Positions 24,813 to 34,831 of a stretch of 64,000 bases of DNA are shown here, piece after piece. The position numbers and the translations under genes were made by a program. This DNA comes from Pseudomonas bubulae (GTDB lineage: Bacteria > Pseudomonadota > Gammaproteobacteria > Pseudomonadales > Pseudomonadaceae). The notes below the pieces were generated by a model that was not told the origin of the DNA, did not search any database, and saw nothing but the letters and a program-made list of their open reading frames with translations. The stretch's first letter is position 1, and every line of letters starts with the position of its first letter. The stretch covers positions 2,207,001 to 2,271,000 of the forward strand of contig NZ_CP146077.1 of the NCBI RefSeq assembly GCF_037023725.1, written 5' to 3'.

Positions 24813-26261
24813 GTGACTCAGAAGCCCGACCAGTGTCTTGGTGAATGGATCGACCGTGAAGCACTCGCAGAAGCGATGATTCCGCTTATCGGTCAGCTTT
24901 ACCGCAATAACAATGTGGTTAGCTCGATCTATGGCCGCAGCCTGATCAACCGTTCAGTCATTGCGATTCTCAAGGCTCACCGCTTTGCTCGCCATCGTCA
25001 GTCCGATGATATCGAATTGTCCGTGCACGAAACTTTCCCGTTGCTCAAGGCAATGAGCGAGCTCAAGCTCGGCGCTGCTTCGGTAGACCTGGGCAAGCTG
25101 GCCGTGAAGTTCAAGGCCGAAGGCAATGGCCGCACGGCTGAGCAGTTTGTGCGCGAAGAACTGGCCGATGTTGTGGGTCAGCAAAACGCTTCTGCACGTA
25201 AAGGTACTGACGTTGTGCTGTACGGCTTCGGTCGTATCGGCCGTCTGCTGGCACGCATCCTGATTGAAAAAACCGGTGGTGGCGACGGTCTGCGTCTGCG
25301 TGCCATCGTTGTGCGCAAAGGCGCCGACAACGATCTGGTCAAGCGTGCCAGCCTGCTGCGTCGTGACTCGGTGCATGGCCCGTTCGATGGCACCATCGTG
25401 GTCGATGAAGCCAACAACACCATCACCGCCAACGGCAACCTGATTCAGGTTATCTACGCGAAAAACCCTACCGAAGTGGACTACACCCAGTACGGTATCC
25501 AGAACGCCCTGCTGGTGGACAACACCGGTGTATGGCGTGATGCCGATGGCCTGGGCCAGCACTTGCAGTGCCCTGGTATCGATCGCGTGGTCCTGACCGC
25601 TCCGGGCAAGGGCAAGCTGAAGAACATCGTTCACGGCATCAACCACGGCGAAATCACCGCAGACGACAAGATCGTTTCGGCGGCATCCTGCACCACCAAC
25701 GCCATCGTGCCGGTGCTCAAGGCTGTCAACGACAAGTTCGGCATCGTCAATGGTCACGTTGAAACGGTTCACTCGTACACCAACGACCAGAACCTGATCG
25801 ACAACTTCCACAAGGGCGACCGCCGTGGTCGTAGCGCTGCGCTGAACATGGTGATCACCGAGACCGGTGCTGCTACCGCTGCTGCCAAGGCATTGCCTGA
25901 GCTGGCCGGCAAGCTGACCGGTAACGCGATCCGTGTGCCGACGCCGAACGTGTCGATGGCCATCCTCAACCTGAACCTTGAGAAGCCGGCTACCCGTGAA
26001 GAAATGAACGAGTACCTGCGTCACATGGCGCTGCACTCCGATCTGCACAAGCAAATCGACTTCGTCAGCTCCCAGGAAGTGGTGTCCACTGACTTCGTGG
26101 GTTCGCGTCACGCCGGTGTGGTGGATGCTGAAGCGACGATCTGCAATGACAACCGCGTTGTGCTGTACGTGTGGTACGACAACGAATTCGGTTACAGCTG
26201 CCAGGTAGTACGCGTGATGGAAGACATGGCCGGGGTCAACCCGCCAGCGTTCCCGCGCTAA
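24813..26261 (+). CDS. gap: Glyceraldehyde-3-phosphate dehydrogenase, long form
   Basis: A 482-residue GAPDH-family enzyme. Residues 1-130 form a helical N-terminal extension not found in the standard 330-residue enzyme. The Rossmann motif DVVLYGFGRIGRLLARIL starts at about 134, and the catalytic Cys293 lies in SAASCTTNAIVPVLK; NAIRVPTPNVSMA and WYDNEFGYS are family motifs. It interconverts glyceraldehyde-3-phosphate and 1,3-bisphosphoglycerate; the cofactor cannot be assigned by eye. I chose the GTG at 24813 because GGAAG stands 7 bases before it and the conserved block TQKPDQCLGEW starts there; an ATG five codons upstream lies inside the ribosome site region. Pseudomonads also carry a short-form GAPDH elsewhere. 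Confidence 0.9.
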   Translation: MTQKPDQCLGEWIDREALAEAMIPLIGQLYRNNNVVSSIYGRSLINRSVIAILKAHRFARHRQSDDIELSVHETFPLLKAMSELKLGAASVDLGKLAVKFKAEGNGRTAEQFVREELADVVGQQNASARKGTDVVLYGFGRIGRLLARILIEKTGGGDGLRLRAIVVRKGADNDLVKRASLLRRDSVHGPFDGTIVVDEANNTITANGNLIQVIYAKNPTEVDYTQYGIQNALLVDNTGVWRDADGLGQHLQCPGIDRVVLTAPGKGKLKNIVHGINHGEITADDKIVSAASCTTNAIVPVLKAVNDKFGIVNGHVETVHSYTNDQNLIDNFHKGDRRGRSAALNMVITETGAATAAAKALPELAGKLTGNAIRVPTPNVSMAILNLNLEKPATREEMNEYLRHMALHSDLHKQIDFVSSQEVVSTDFVGSRHAGVVDAEATICNDNRVVLYVWYDNEFGYSCQVVRVMEDMAGVNPPAFPR

Positions 26262-26280
26262 GCAATCGCCGCAACTGAAA

Positions 26281-26308
26281 ACGCCCCGACTTGTCGGGGC
26301 GTTTTTGT
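26281..26308 (+). terminator. Terminator after the GAPDH gene
   Basis: CGCCCCGA (26282-26289) pairs with TCGGGGCG (26294-26301), a tight 4-base loop, followed by TTTTTG. Confidence 0.92.
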
Positions 26309-26322
26309 TTGTGCGGGAAACC

Positions 26323-26409
26323 TGTGGGAGCGGGCTTGCTCGCGATGGGATCGGCGCGGTTGTTCAGTCAGACCGCGTTGCTGGCATCGCGGGCAAGCCC
26401 GCTCCCACA
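26323..26409. repeat. REP doublet, copy 3
   Basis: TGTGGGAGCGGGCTTGCTCG at the left and GGGCAAGCCCGCTCCCACA at the right, ending 4 bases before the stop codon of the convergent transporter gene. Confidence 0.92.
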
Positions 26410-26413
26410 GGGG

Positions 26414-27712
26414 TCAGGCATTACCCGCCACCGCCGATTGCGCCGTACGCAACTGATGCTGATTGCCACGGAACAACACCACGGTCGCAATCAGGCCCAG
26501 TATCGCCGCCCCGGTCAGCCACAGACCGGGGGCGGCCTTGTTGTCCAGGGCATGAATCAGGTAAGTGCAAGCCGCCGGAGTAAAGCCACCGAAAGTGGCG
26601 GTCGCCAGGCTGTAGGCCAGGGAGAAACCGGTGGTGCGCACTTCAACTGGCATGATTTCGGTCAGGGCAACCACCATCGCGCCGTTGTACGAGCCATACA
26701 GGAACGACAGCCACAGTTCGACAATCAGCAGATGACTGAAGCTCGGGTTGGCCACCAGCCAGGACAACGCCGGGTAGGCGGTCAGGATCGCCAGGATGGT
26801 CGCACCCAGCAGCAGCGGTTTACGCCCGATCTTGTCCGACAGCGAGCCCATGACCGGCAGCCAGAAAAAGTTCGACAGGCCAATGCACATTGTGACCAGC
26901 AAGGCATCGAAGTCCGACAGATGCAGCTCGGCCTTGCCGAAGGTCGGGGTATAGGCAGTGATCAGATAGAACGACACGGTGGTCATCACCACCAGGGCCA
27001 TGCCACCCAGCACCAAGCCAAAGTTCTGACCGACTGAGCGAAGGATTTCACGCAGGGTAGGGTGATGTTTGCGGGCTTCGAACTCAGGAGTTTCTTCCAT
27101 CGAGCGGCGGATCACAAAGATCACCGGCACAATCATGCAACCCAGCAGAAACGGAATCCGCCAGCCCCATTCACCCATTTCTTCAGGGCTTAGCCAATGG
27201 TTGAGACCAACCCCCAGCAAGCCTGCGAACACCACGGCAGCCTGCTGGCTAGCCGACTGCCAGCTGACGAAGAAACCCTTGCGCCCCGGTGTGGCGATTT
27301 CTGCCAGGTACACCGACACCCCGCCCAGTTCCACGCCTGCCGAAAAACCTTGCAGCAAGCGCCCGAGCAACACCAGCAGGGGTGCGGCAACACCCAGGGT
27401 GGCGTAGCCCGGCACGCAGGCGATGAGTACGGTACCCATGGCCATCAGGGCCAGGGTAATGATCAGGCCCTTGCGACGGCCGTGGCGGTCAATATAGGCA
27501 CCGAGAAAAATCGCACCCAGCGGGCGCGCGAGAAAACCGGCACCGAAGGTGGCCAGGGCGAGCATCAGTGAGGCAAAAGCGCTATCGGTTGGGAAGAAGG
27601 TTTTGGCAATGGCCGTGGCGTAAAAGCCAAAGACCATAAAGTCGAACATCTCTAGGAAGTTACCGCTGACAACGCGAAAAATCGCCTTGCCTTTGCCCGT
27701 ACTGGAGGCCAT
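26414..27712 (-). CDS. MFS transporter, citrate:proton symporter-like (MHS family)
   Basis: A 432-residue, 12-helix major-facilitator protein. It has [20 protein letters not shown] in helix 1, the loop 2-3 motif [12 protein letters not shown], the [14 protein letters not shown] segment and the second-half motif [11 protein letters not shown]. It follows the known enterobacterial citrate symporter CitA/TcuC closely along its whole length, including [18 protein letters not shown]. The likely substrate is therefore citrate or a related tricarboxylate, taken up with protons; this is inference. It is monocistronic with a weak ribosome site and no adjacent tricarballylate genes. Confidence 0.85.
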   Translation of the reverse strand: MASSTGKGKAIFRVVSGNFLEMFDFMVFGFYATAIAKTFFPTDSAFASLMLALATFGAGFLARPLGAIFLGAYIDRHGRRKGLIITLALMAMGTVLIACVPGYATLGVAAPLLVLLGRLLQGFSAGVELGGVSVYLAEIATPGRKGFFVSWQSASQQAAVVFAGLLGVGLNHWLSPEEMGEWGWRIPFLLGCMIVPVIFVIRRSMEETPEFEARKHHPTLREILRSVGQNFGLVLGGMALVVMTTVSFYLITAYTPTFGKAELHLSDFDALLVTMCIGLSNFFWLPVMGSLSDKIGRKPLLLGATILAILTAYPALSWLVANPSFSHLLIVELWLSFLYGSYNGAMVVALTEIMPVEVRTTGFSLAYSLATATFGGFTPAACTYLIHALDNKAAPGLWLTGAAILGLIATVVLFRGNQHQLRTAQSAVAGNA

Positions 27713-27867
27713 CAGAAATCACCCGCTCTTATCTGTTTTTATGCGTTATCCGTGTTTTTACTCGTCCACACTGCCAGGCAATGACCTGCGCCATTGCGCA
27801 AAACAGTTTTGTAACCATATGTGTAACAAAGTGTGTAGGCAACATTTCTTGGCGCTACACGGCCGGG

Positions 27868-28431
27868 CTAGGGCCTTTGCGCAAGCAGGCTCAGGCGCAG
27901 AGGGTCGGGCAGACCTTCGGGTGCGAGCCAGATGCCCAGGTAGATTTTGGCCAGTTGATGATTCTGGCTGGTGAAAATGACCTGGCCATTGCGCTCCAGC
28001 TTCAGCCCGCGTTGCGGGTTGTAGTCCAGGGCGTAGCGATCGCCGCGTTTGATATCGCCAAAACTGGTCTGAAGTTGTTTTAGCGGGGCGTCGAGGCGAG
28101 CCAGGGTGGCTGCCGGTTGCTGGCGCTTGAGGATGGTGGCCGAGGCCCGGGTGATATCGCTGTGCTCCAGATCGCGCAGATAGAACAGCTCAAGGCGCAG
28201 CTCGCGCTGTTCGTCAAAGGCCTGTTGCGGTTGGATGCCTGGCTGGGTGAAAAGGGCTGCGGCATAGATATCGGCCCAGAGGTAGGTCAGCACGATCTGG
28301 CCTTTGCGTTCCATGAGTTGCGTGCCATCGCGCCACTGGGCGGGAAAGTTGGCTTCTTTTAGCCGAGCTGACTCATCGGCCAGGCTGGTGGTGGAGTAAA
28401 GCAGCAACAATACGATCAACAACTGGCGCAT
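27868..28431 (-). CDS. Periplasmic chalcone-isomerase-like protein
   Basis: A 187-residue exported protein with a signal peptide (MRQLLIVLLLLYSTTSLA/DE). The mature part has the chalcone-isomerase-like fold signature seen in bacterial lipid-binding homologues: TYLWADIYAAALF, LRLELFYLRDLEHSDI, GDRYALDYNPQRGLKLERNG and LAKIYLGIWLAPEGLP near the C-terminus. The last motif is typical for this family. No enzyme activity is established for such bacterial proteins. The ATG at 28431 begins the signal peptide; an upstream open extension of 35 codons lacks one. Confidence 0.8.
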   Translation of the reverse strand: MRQLLIVLLLLYSTTSLADESARLKEANFPAQWRDGTQLMERKGQIVLTYLWADIYAAALFTQPGIQPQQAFDEQRELRLELFYLRDLEHSDITRASATILKRQQPAATLARLDAPLKQLQTSFGDIKRGDRYALDYNPQRGLKLERNGQVIFTSQNHQLAKIYLGIWLAPEGLPDPLRLSLLAQRP

Positions 28432-28486
28432 GGTGGATGGCTCTGATCGATGGTTGTTAGAGGTTATGTCAGTTTTGCTAAGTGTG

Positions 28487-28500
28487 CGGCAGCTGCTACG
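28487..28500. repeat. Remnant of the GTAGCAGCTGC repeat
   Basis: CGGCAGCTGCTACG is one arm of the hairpin seen complete at 1061-1100. No full partner arm lies within 60 bases. It stands in the 257-base gap before sthA, which otherwise shows no gene. Confidence 0.5.
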
Positions 28501-28688
28501 CAGGCTCTCGCGCGCGATGAGATGTAGTGAACACAAAAATAGCCAACGACCAGACCAAGGGTTAATGTTCGCGGCGTTCAGGCTTCTATAGACTGTGCCC
28601 CACGTTTTGATCCTTCATGGCGCTGGCCGCGACATGATTTAGCCGTAGGTGCCCAAAGCGGTGCCACGGCCTGTTCTGAGGAGTACGC

Positions 28689-30083
28689 ATGGCTGTCTAC
28701 AACTACGACGTAGTGGTACTGGGTTCTGGCCCGGCAGGAGAAGGTGCGGCAATGAACGCCGCAAAAGCAGGGCGCAAGGTGGCAATGGTGGATAGCCGGC
28801 GTCAGGTTGGCGGCAACTGCACGCACTTGGGCACGATCCCGTCCAAAGCCTTGCGTCACTCGGTTCGCCAGATCATGCAGTTCAACACCAATCCGATGTT
28901 TCGGGCCATTGGTGAGCCGCGCTGGTTCTCGTTCCCGGACGTACTGAAAAGTGCCGAGAAGGTTATTTCCAAGCAAGTGGCTTCGCGCACCGGTTACTAC
29001 GCACGTAATCGCGTCGACCTGTTCTTCGGCACCGGCAGCTTCACCGACGAGCAAACCATCGAAGTGGTGTGCACCAACGGCGTTGTCGAAACCCTGATGG
29101 CCAAGCAAATCATTATCGCCACCGGCTCGCGTCCTTATCGCCCGGCTGATATCGATTTCACTCACTCGCGTATCTACGATAGCGACACCATCCTCAGTCT
29201 GGGCCACACCCCGCGTAAGCTGATTGTTTACGGGGCAGGCGTGATCGGCTGCGAATACGCGTCGATCTTCAGTGGTCTGGGGGTGTTGATTGAGCTGGTG
29301 GATAACCGCGAGCAACTGTTGAGCTTCCTCGATTCCGAGATCTCGCAAGCGCTGAGCTACCACTTCAGCAACAACAACATCACCGTACGCCACAACGAAG
29401 AGTACGAGCGGGTAGAAGGCGTCGAAAACGGCGTGATCCTGCATCTCAAGTCCGGCAAGAAGATCAAGGCCGACGCCTTGCTCTGGTGCAATGGCCGTAC
29501 CGGCAACACCGATCTGCTGGGTCTGGAAAACATCGGCATCAAGGCCAATGGCCGTGGCCAGATCACGGTTGATGAAAACTACCGCACCACCGTGCCGAAC
29601 ATTTTTGCCGCAGGTGATGTAATCGGCTGGCCAAGCCTGGCCAGTGCCGCCCACGACCAGGGGCGTTCGGCAGCGGGCAGCATCGTTGATAACGGCAGCT
29701 GGCGCTTCGTCAATGACGTGCCGACCGGCATCTACACCATTCCGGAGATCAGCTCGATCGGCAAGAACGAGCAGGAGTTGACCCAGGCCAAGGTGCCGTA
29801 CGAAGTGGGCAAGGCGTTTTTCAAGAGCATGGCGCGTGCACAGATTGCCGGCGAGCCGCAGGGCATGCTGAAAATCCTGTTCCACCGTGAAACCCTTGAA
29901 GTGCTGGGCGTTCACTGCTTCGGTTATCAGGCATCAGAGATCGTGCACATCGGCCAGGCGATCATGAACCAGCCGGGCGAGCTCAATACCCTGAAGTACT
30001 TCGTCAACACCACGTTCAACTACCCGACCATGGCCGAAGCCTATCGGGTAGCGGCCTACGATGGCCTCAACCGGCTTTTTTGA
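28689..30083 (+). CDS. sthA: Soluble pyridine nucleotide transhydrogenase SthA
   Basis: A 464-residue flavoprotein of the disulfide-reductase superfamily. The FAD site is [20 protein letters not shown] and the second nucleotide site is [18 protein letters not shown]. Where true disulfide reductases have CxxxxC, this reads [11 protein letters not shown] with only one cysteine, as expected for SthA, which passes hydride directly between NADPH and NAD. It balances NADPH in the cytoplasm. Conserved C-terminal dimer segment ends [18 protein letters not shown]. The ribosome site is TGAGGAG. It is convergent with the phosphodiesterase gene. Confidence 0.96.
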   Translation: MAVYNYDVVVLGSGPAGEGAAMNAAKAGRKVAMVDSRRQVGGNCTHLGTIPSKALRHSVRQIMQFNTNPMFRAIGEPRWFSFPDVLKSAEKVISKQVASRTGYYARNRVDLFFGTGSFTDEQTIEVVCTNGVVETLMAKQIIIATGSRPYRPADIDFTHSRIYDSDTILSLGHTPRKLIVYGAGVIGCEYASIFSGLGVLIELVDNREQLLSFLDSEISQALSYHFSNNNITVRHNEEYERVEGVENGVILHLKSGKKIKADALLWCNGRTGNTDLLGLENIGIKANGRGQITVDENYRTTVPNIFAAGDVIGWPSLASAAHDQGRSAAGSIVDNGSWRFVNDVPTGIYTIPEISSIGKNEQELTQAKVPYEVGKAFFKSMARAQIAGEPQGMLKILFHRETLEVLGVHCFGYQASEIVHIGQAIMNQPGELNTLKYFVNTTFNYPTMAEAYRVAAYDGLNRLF

Positions 30084-30089
30084 GCGGCT

Positions 30090-30114
30090 CCGGCCGGTGG
30101 CCTGAGCCGGCCGG
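30090..30114. terminator. Intergenic GC hairpin between convergent genes
   Basis: CCGGCCGG (30090-30097) pairs with CCGGCCGG (30107-30114) around a 9-base loop. There is no T-run, so it may be a weak or Rho-assisted bidirectional stop. Confidence 0.45.
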
Positions 30115-30125
30115 GGAGACCGATT

Positions 30126-30848
30126 TCAGCTATTCCCGAGGGTGGCAGTGGCCAAACCGGGAAAGTCTGTAATCAGGCTATCTACGCCGAAGTCGGCGAG
30201 CCTGCGCATCAGCGCAGGTTCGTTGACTGTCCATACCGACACATGCAAACCCTGACGCTGGGCCTTCTCCAGGCGTTCAGGCGTGCACAGTGTCCAGTTC
30301 AATGCCAGCATCTCGCAGCCATAACTCTGGGCGACCTTGATCGGGTCGAGCCAGGCGTATTCGGCCACCAGGCCGCGGGACAGGTCTGGCGTCAACTCCA
30401 GCGCAGCCTTGAGCACCTCACGCGAGCTTGACGTGACCGTGACCTTGTCCATCAGCCCGTGACGTACCGCCATTTCGCGGATTGCCAGCACGGTGGTTGC
30501 TGCGCGGGTGCGCGAGGCGCTCTTGACCTCCAGCTGCCAGTGCTCGAAGTCGCACTTTTCAAACAGCTCCTCAAGGCGCGGGATCGGGCACGGCTGCATC
30601 CAGCCCGGGCCACCCTTGCGCGCGTCATAGGTCACCAGGTCGGCAGCCGTGTGCTCGATAACCTTGCCGCGCCGGTCCGTGGTGCGCTTGAGGGTCGGGT
30701 CGTGGATGACCATCAGCTCACCGTCCTTCGACAGGTGCAGGTCGAGCTCACAGCGCCGTACGCCATGCTTGAGGCATTGCTCAAAGCTGGCAAGGGTGTT
30801 TTCCGGTGCTTCGCCTTTGGCGCCGCGATGGCCATAAATCAGGGTCAC
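30126..30848 (-). CDS. Cytoplasmic glycerophosphodiester phosphodiesterase
   Basis: A 240-residue GDPD-family TIM barrel that hydrolyses glycerophosphodiesters to glycerol-3-phosphate and an alcohol. The signature GHRGAKGEAPENT contains the catalytic His and the metal ligand Glu; CELDLHLSKDGELMVIHDPTLKRT adds the second Glu-x-Asp pair and the second catalytic His. LEVKS supplies the next acidic ligand. There is no signal peptide, so it resembles cytoplasmic UgpQ more than periplasmic GlpQ. It is followed closely upstream by the PilZ protein gene in the same direction (36-base gap). Confidence 0.92.
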   Translation of the reverse strand: MTLIYGHRGAKGEAPENTLASFEQCLKHGVRRCELDLHLSKDGELMVIHDPTLKRTTDRRGKVIEHTAADLVTYDARKGGPGWMQPCPIPRLEELFEKCDFEHWQLEVKSASRTRAATTVLAIREMAVRHGLMDKVTVTSSSREVLKAALELTPDLSRGLVAEYAWLDPIKVAQSYGCEMLALNWTLCTPERLEKAQRQGLHVSVWTVNEPALMRRLADFGVDSLITDFPGLATATLGNS

Positions 30849-30884
30849 ATTTGCTCCTTGTACAGAGTGATCACGGCCCGGTGC

Positions 30885-31469
30885 TTACTCGGGCGCGGAT
30901 GTTTGTTGTTCGCGGGCCAGGCGGCGCGCCTGTGCCTGTTTTTGCAAAATGTAGCGCGCCAGCAACTGGCGCTGCGTATCGGTGAGGGATTCAAATTCGG
31001 TGTTGATGCGGTAGTCGCCAGCGTGCGCCTGGCAATCGACCACGCGGGCACGCAGCAACAGGCCCAGGGCCTGGGGCATCAATACCAGCTTGACTGAAAG
31101 GTGGCTGCCCGCCGGGCAGGGGTGCGGGTGATGGAACTCGATACCGCCTTCGGACAGCATGACCGGCTGCAGTTCACCGATCTGGCCCAGCACCGTTTGC
31201 GCAACGATCTGGCTCAGCAGTTCGACACGTTTGTTCAGGGTTTTCAGATAGCTGGAAAGGGTGCGGTCGCGTTCGCTGATCTGGCGCAGCAAGTGCTGGG
31301 ACTCGAATTCGCTCAGGTGCAATTCGCTGAGCAAATTGAACAGCGGTGACTCATCCTGCAACACTTCACTGCTCGCGGCTTCGAGGGCCGACAGCGGGGT
31401 TATTTCCAGTGCGATCATATCCTCGATACGGTAGTATTCGCGGCGATCTGCTTCATCTAATGTCGACAT
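30885..31469 (-). CDS. PilZ-domain protein with helical insert
   Basis: A 194-residue protein. The N-terminus carries DRREYYRIED, with the RxxxR c-di-GMP-binding pattern. About 85 helical residues (LLSELHLSEFESQHLLRQIS... KTLNKRVELLSQIVAQ) come next, then the PilZ beta-barrel with MLSEGGIEFHHPHP, matching the (D/N)xSxxG half, and a long C-terminal helix. The helical insert between the two binding halves is unusual for a PilZ domain but is seen in the orthologue next to lolCDE in other pseudomonads. It probably responds to c-di-GMP; the target is unknown. It is divergent from lolC. Confidence 0.8.
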   Translation of the reverse strand: MSTLDEADRREYYRIEDMIALEITPLSALEAASSEVLQDESPLFNLLSELHLSEFESQHLLRQISERDRTLSSYLKTLNKRVELLSQIVAQTVLGQIGELQPVMLSEGGIEFHHPHPCPAGSHLSVKLVLMPQALGLLLRARVVDCQAHAGDYRINTEFESLTDTQRQLLARYILQKQAQARRLAREQQTSAPE

Positions 31470-31563
31470 GGCGAACCCATGATGGCGGCTGTGGTCTGAG
31501 TGTAAAGCTGCTTATCAGGCCCCGCCACAAGGACGTCTTCTTTTCCCTCGAACAAGCCCCGAC

Positions 31564-32814
31564 ATGTTCAGACCTCTCTCTTTATTTATCGGCACGCGTT
31601 ATACCCGTGCAAAGCGTCGCAATCATTTTGTGTCGTTTATTTCCCTGACCTCGATGATCGGGCTCGCCCTTGGCGTGGTCGTGATGATTGTCGTGTTATC
31701 GGTGATGAACGGCTTCGATCATGAGATGCGCACCCGCGTGCTGGGCATGGTGCCCCACGCGACCATCGTCGGCGACCAGCCGATCAGTGACTGGCAAAGC
31801 CTGGCGGCCAAGGTCAAGCAGAACCCGAAGGTGGAGGCGGTTGCGCCGTTTACCCAGATGCAGGGCTTGCTGACCAACGATGGCAACGTGCAGAAAGTCC
31901 TGCTCAATGCCATTGACCCGGCGCAGGAACGCAATGTCTCGATCATTGACCGGTTCATGCAGCAGGGCCAGCTCGACTCGCTGACCCCGGGCAGCTTCGG
32001 CATCATCATTGGCGACAAGGCCGCGAAAAAGCTGGGTGTGAGCGTCGGCGACAAGCTGACCTTCGTTGCGCCGGAAGTCACGGTGACACCGGCCGGCATG
32101 TTCCCGCGCATGAAGCGTTTTACCGTGCAGGGCATTTTTCATGTCGGTGCCGGTGAGATCGACGGCTACCTGGGCATCACCAACCTGCAGGACCTGGCAC
32201 GTTTGCAGCGCTGGAAACCTGACCAGGTACAGGGCCTGCGGCTGAAGTTCGATGACCTGTTCGAAGCGCCGCGCACTGCCTGGGAAATCGCCCAGCAGCT
32301 GGGCGAGAGCCAGTATTACGCCCGTGACTGGACCCGTACCCACGGCAATCTGTACCAGGCCATCCGCATGGAAAAAGCCATGATTGGCCTGCTGTTGCTG
32401 CTGATTGTGGCCGTGGCCGCGTTCAACATCATTTCCACGCTGGTGATGGTGGTCAATGACAAGAAAGGCGACATCGCCATCCTGCGTACCCTGGGGGCGA
32501 CGCCGGGCACCATCATGGCCACCTTTATGGTTCAGGGCACCGTTATCGGTGTGGTCGGGACGGCCATCGGCGCGGTGGTCGGGATGCTTGCTGCGCTCAA
32601 TGTCAGCGCTGCGATCTCGGCCCTTGAAGGCCTGATCGGTCACAAGTTTCTCAATGCCGACGTATATTTCATCGACTACCTGCCCTCGCAGTTGCGGGCA
32701 CAGGACGTGTTGATGGTGTGCGGTGCGGCATTGGTTCTGAGTTTCCTCGCGACCTTGTACCCGGCCTGGCGTGCTGCGCGCACCCAGCCTGCGCAGGCGC
32801 TTCGTTATGAGTGA
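31564..32814 (+). CDS. lolC: Lipoprotein-releasing ABC transporter permease LolC
   Basis: A 416-residue inner-membrane permease with one N-terminal helix ([22 protein letters not shown]), a periplasmic MacB-like domain of about 200 residues and three C-terminal helices, the last ending [18 protein letters not shown], the typical FtsX-family terminus. With LolD and LolE it extracts outer-membrane lipoproteins from the inner membrane and hands them to LolA. It overlaps the lolD reading region at its end, indicating translational coupling. LolC and LolE are about equally good matches to each other, so the C/E names follow gene order. Confidence 0.92.
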   Translation: MFRPLSLFIGTRYTRAKRRNHFVSFISLTSMIGLALGVVVMIVVLSVMNGFDHEMRTRVLGMVPHATIVGDQPISDWQSLAAKVKQNPKVEAVAPFTQMQGLLTNDGNVQKVLLNAIDPAQERNVSIIDRFMQQGQLDSLTPGSFGIIIGDKAAKKLGVSVGDKLTFVAPEVTVTPAGMFPRMKRFTVQGIFHVGAGEIDGYLGITNLQDLARLQRWKPDQVQGLRLKFDDLFEAPRTAWEIAQQLGESQYYARDWTRTHGNLYQAIRMEKAMIGLLLLLIVAVAAFNIISTLVMVVNDKKGDIAILRTLGATPGTIMATFMVQGTVIGVVGTAIGAVVGMLAALNVSAAISALEGLIGHKFLNADVYFIDYLPSQLRAQDVLMVCGAALVLSFLATLYPAWRAARTQPAQALRYE

Positions 32815-32821
32815 GTTGGGC

Positions 32822-33505
32822 ATGAAAGAACAAGCAGTGTTGAGTTGCCGCGACCTGGGCAAGTCCTACGAGGAAGGCCCGGAATCCGTGGTGGTGCTGT
32901 CGGGGCTGCAGCTTGAGTTGCACCCTGGTGAGCGGGTGGCGATCGTCGGGACTTCGGGTTCGGGTAAAAGTACCTTGCTCAACCTGCTCGGCGGGCTTGA
33001 TACCCCGACCAGTGGCAGTGTCTGGCTGGCGGGTGAAGAGCTATCGGCCCTGGGCGAAAAGGCCCGTGGCCTGTTGCGCAACCGCTCGCTGGGTTTCGTG
33101 TATCAATTTCACCACTTGTTGCCCGAGTTCACCGCGCTGGAAAACGTTTGCATGCCGTTGCTGATCGGCAAGACGGCGATCCCCGAAGCCCGTGAACGGG
33201 CCACGGCCCTGCTGACGCGGGTGGGCCTGGGTCATCGCCTGGAGCACAAGCCGGCCGAGCTGTCGGGTGGTGAGCGCCAGCGTGTGGCGATTGCCCGGGC
33301 GCTGGTCAACAAGCCGGGGCTGGTGATGCTCGATGAGCCCACCGGCAACCTCGACTCGCACACGGCCCAGGGCATTCAGGACCTGATGCTGGAGCTCAGC
33401 ACGTCAATGCGCACTGCGTTCCTGGTGGTAACCCACGACATGAACCTGGCCCGCCAGATGGATCGCGTGTTGCACCTTCAGGAAGGTCGCCTGACCACGA
33501 TCTGA
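32822..33505 (+). CDS. lolD: Lipoprotein-releasing ABC transporter ATPase LolD
   Basis: A 227-residue ABC ATPase: Walker [10 protein letters not shown], the LolD/MacB-type segment [19 protein letters not shown], signature LSGGERQR and Walker [13 protein letters not shown], then the THD switch His. It powers lipoprotein release through LolC and LolE. I prefer the ATG at 32822, 7 bases after the lolC stop, because it gives the 227-residue length usual in Pseudomonas; an in-frame ATG at 32807 overlapping lolC is an alternative. Confidence 0.95.
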   Translation: MKEQAVLSCRDLGKSYEEGPESVVVLSGLQLELHPGERVAIVGTSGSGKSTLLNLLGGLDTPTSGSVWLAGEELSALGEKARGLLRNRSLGFVYQFHHLLPEFTALENVCMPLLIGKTAIPEARERATALLTRVGLGHRLEHKPAELSGGERQRVAIARALVNKPGLVMLDEPTGNLDSHTAQGIQDLMLELSTSMRTAFLVVTHDMNLARQMDRVLHLQEGRLTTI

Positions 33506-33516
33506 CTGGCCAGCAT

Positions 33517-33540
33517 CTGACGCCTGCAAGCGGGCGTCAG
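33517..33540 (+). other. Hairpin in the lolD-lolE gap
   Basis: CTGACGCC (33517-33524) pairs with GGCGTCAG (33533-33540) around 8 bases. A T-run comes only 8 bases later. It could attenuate lolE or protect the lolCD message. Confidence 0.45.
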
Positions 33541-33568
33541 GTCTTCAATTTTTATACGGTGCCCGCGA

Positions 33569-34813
33569 ATGTTCAGACCGTTATCGATTTTTATCGGCAC
33601 GCGCTATACCCGCGCCAAGCGCCGCAATCGTTTTGTTTCGTTTATCTCCATGACCTCGATGATCGGCCTCGCCCTCGGCGTGCTGGCGATGATCGTGGTG
33701 TTGTCGGTGATGAACGGCTTCCAGCGTGAAATGAGTAACCGCATCCTCGGCATGGTGCCCCACGCGACCATCGTGGGCGTCAAGCCCATCGATGACTGGC
33801 GCCCGGTGGCTGACGCGGCGATGAAAAACCCCGAGGTCACGGCAGCCGTGCCGTTCACCGAGCTGGACGGCATGCTGTCCTATAAAGGCTCGATGCAGCC
33901 GATCCAGATCAGCGGCATCGATCCGGAGCAGGAAGGCAAGGTCTCGATCGTGACCCAGCACATCGTGCAGGGCAGCCTCCAGGACTTGAAACCCGACGAA
34001 TACGGTGTGGTGCTGGGCGATATTGTTGCGCGGCGCTTCCGTCTGGGCGTGGGTGACAAGATCACCCTGATCGTCCCCGAGGCCAGCACCGCGCCTGGTG
34101 GCATTACTCCGCGCCTGCAGCGGTTGAATGTGGTGGGTATCTTCAAGGTTGGTGCTGAACTGGATGGCACCATGGGCCTGATCCATATGGCCGATGCTGC
34201 AGCCATTCAACACTGGGAGCCGAACCAGGTGCAAAGCGTGCGCCTGGCGGTCAAGGATCTGTACGCGGCACCGCAGGTTTCACAGCAAGTGGCGGCCGGC
34301 CTGGGGGATGGTTACAAGGCTGACGACTGGACTCACACCCAGGGCAGTCTGTTCAGCGCCATGAAAATGGAAAAAACCATGATCGGTCTGTTGTTGCTGA
34401 TGATCGTGGCCGTGGCAGCGTTCAACATCATCGCCACGCTGATCATGGTGGTGAACGACAAGGGCGCCGACATTGCGATCTTGCGCACCATCGGTGCCAC
34501 GCCGCGGCAGATCATGGCCATCTTTATGGTGCAGGGCACGGTGATCGGTATTGTCGGCACCTTGATCGGTGGCGTGCTGGGGGTGATTGCGGCGTTGAAT
34601 GTTAGTGAACTGGTGGGCTGGATGGAGCGGGTGACCGGGCAGCATATCTTCAGTTCCGACGTGTATTTTGTCAGCAACCTGCCATCCGAGCTGCAGGGCG
34701 GCGATGTGGCGCTGATCTGCGGTGCGGGCTTTGTACTGAGCTTTCTGGCTACGCTGTATCCGGCGTATCGGGCAGCGAAGATTCAACCGGCCCATGCGTT
34801 GCGGTATTCCTGA
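33569..34813 (+). CDS. lolE: Lipoprotein-releasing ABC transporter permease LolE
   Basis: A 414-residue paralogue of the lolC product with the same layout: N-terminal helix, periplasmic domain, three C-terminal helices and the ending YPAYRAAKIQPAHALRYS. The first 40 residues are almost identical to those of LolC ([20 protein letters not shown]), and the helix regions are also alike, while the periplasmic domains differ more. The two probably form the asymmetric LolCE pair around a LolD dimer. It is separated from lolD by 63 bases with a small hairpin and likely shares its transcript. Confidence 0.92.
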   Translation: MFRPLSIFIGTRYTRAKRRNRFVSFISMTSMIGLALGVLAMIVVLSVMNGFQREMSNRILGMVPHATIVGVKPIDDWRPVADAAMKNPEVTAAVPFTELDGMLSYKGSMQPIQISGIDPEQEGKVSIVTQHIVQGSLQDLKPDEYGVVLGDIVARRFRLGVGDKITLIVPEASTAPGGITPRLQRLNVVGIFKVGAELDGTMGLIHMADAAAIQHWEPNQVQSVRLAVKDLYAAPQVSQQVAAGLGDGYKADDWTHTQGSLFSAMKMEKTMIGLLLLMIVAVAAFNIIATLIMVVNDKGADIAILRTIGATPRQIMAIFMVQGTVIGIVGTLIGGVLGVIAALNVSELVGWMERVTGQHIFSSDVYFVSNLPSELQGGDVALICGAGFVLSFLATLYPAYRAAKIQPAHALRYS

Positions 34814-34831
34814 TAGTTGAAGAGCAAAAGC

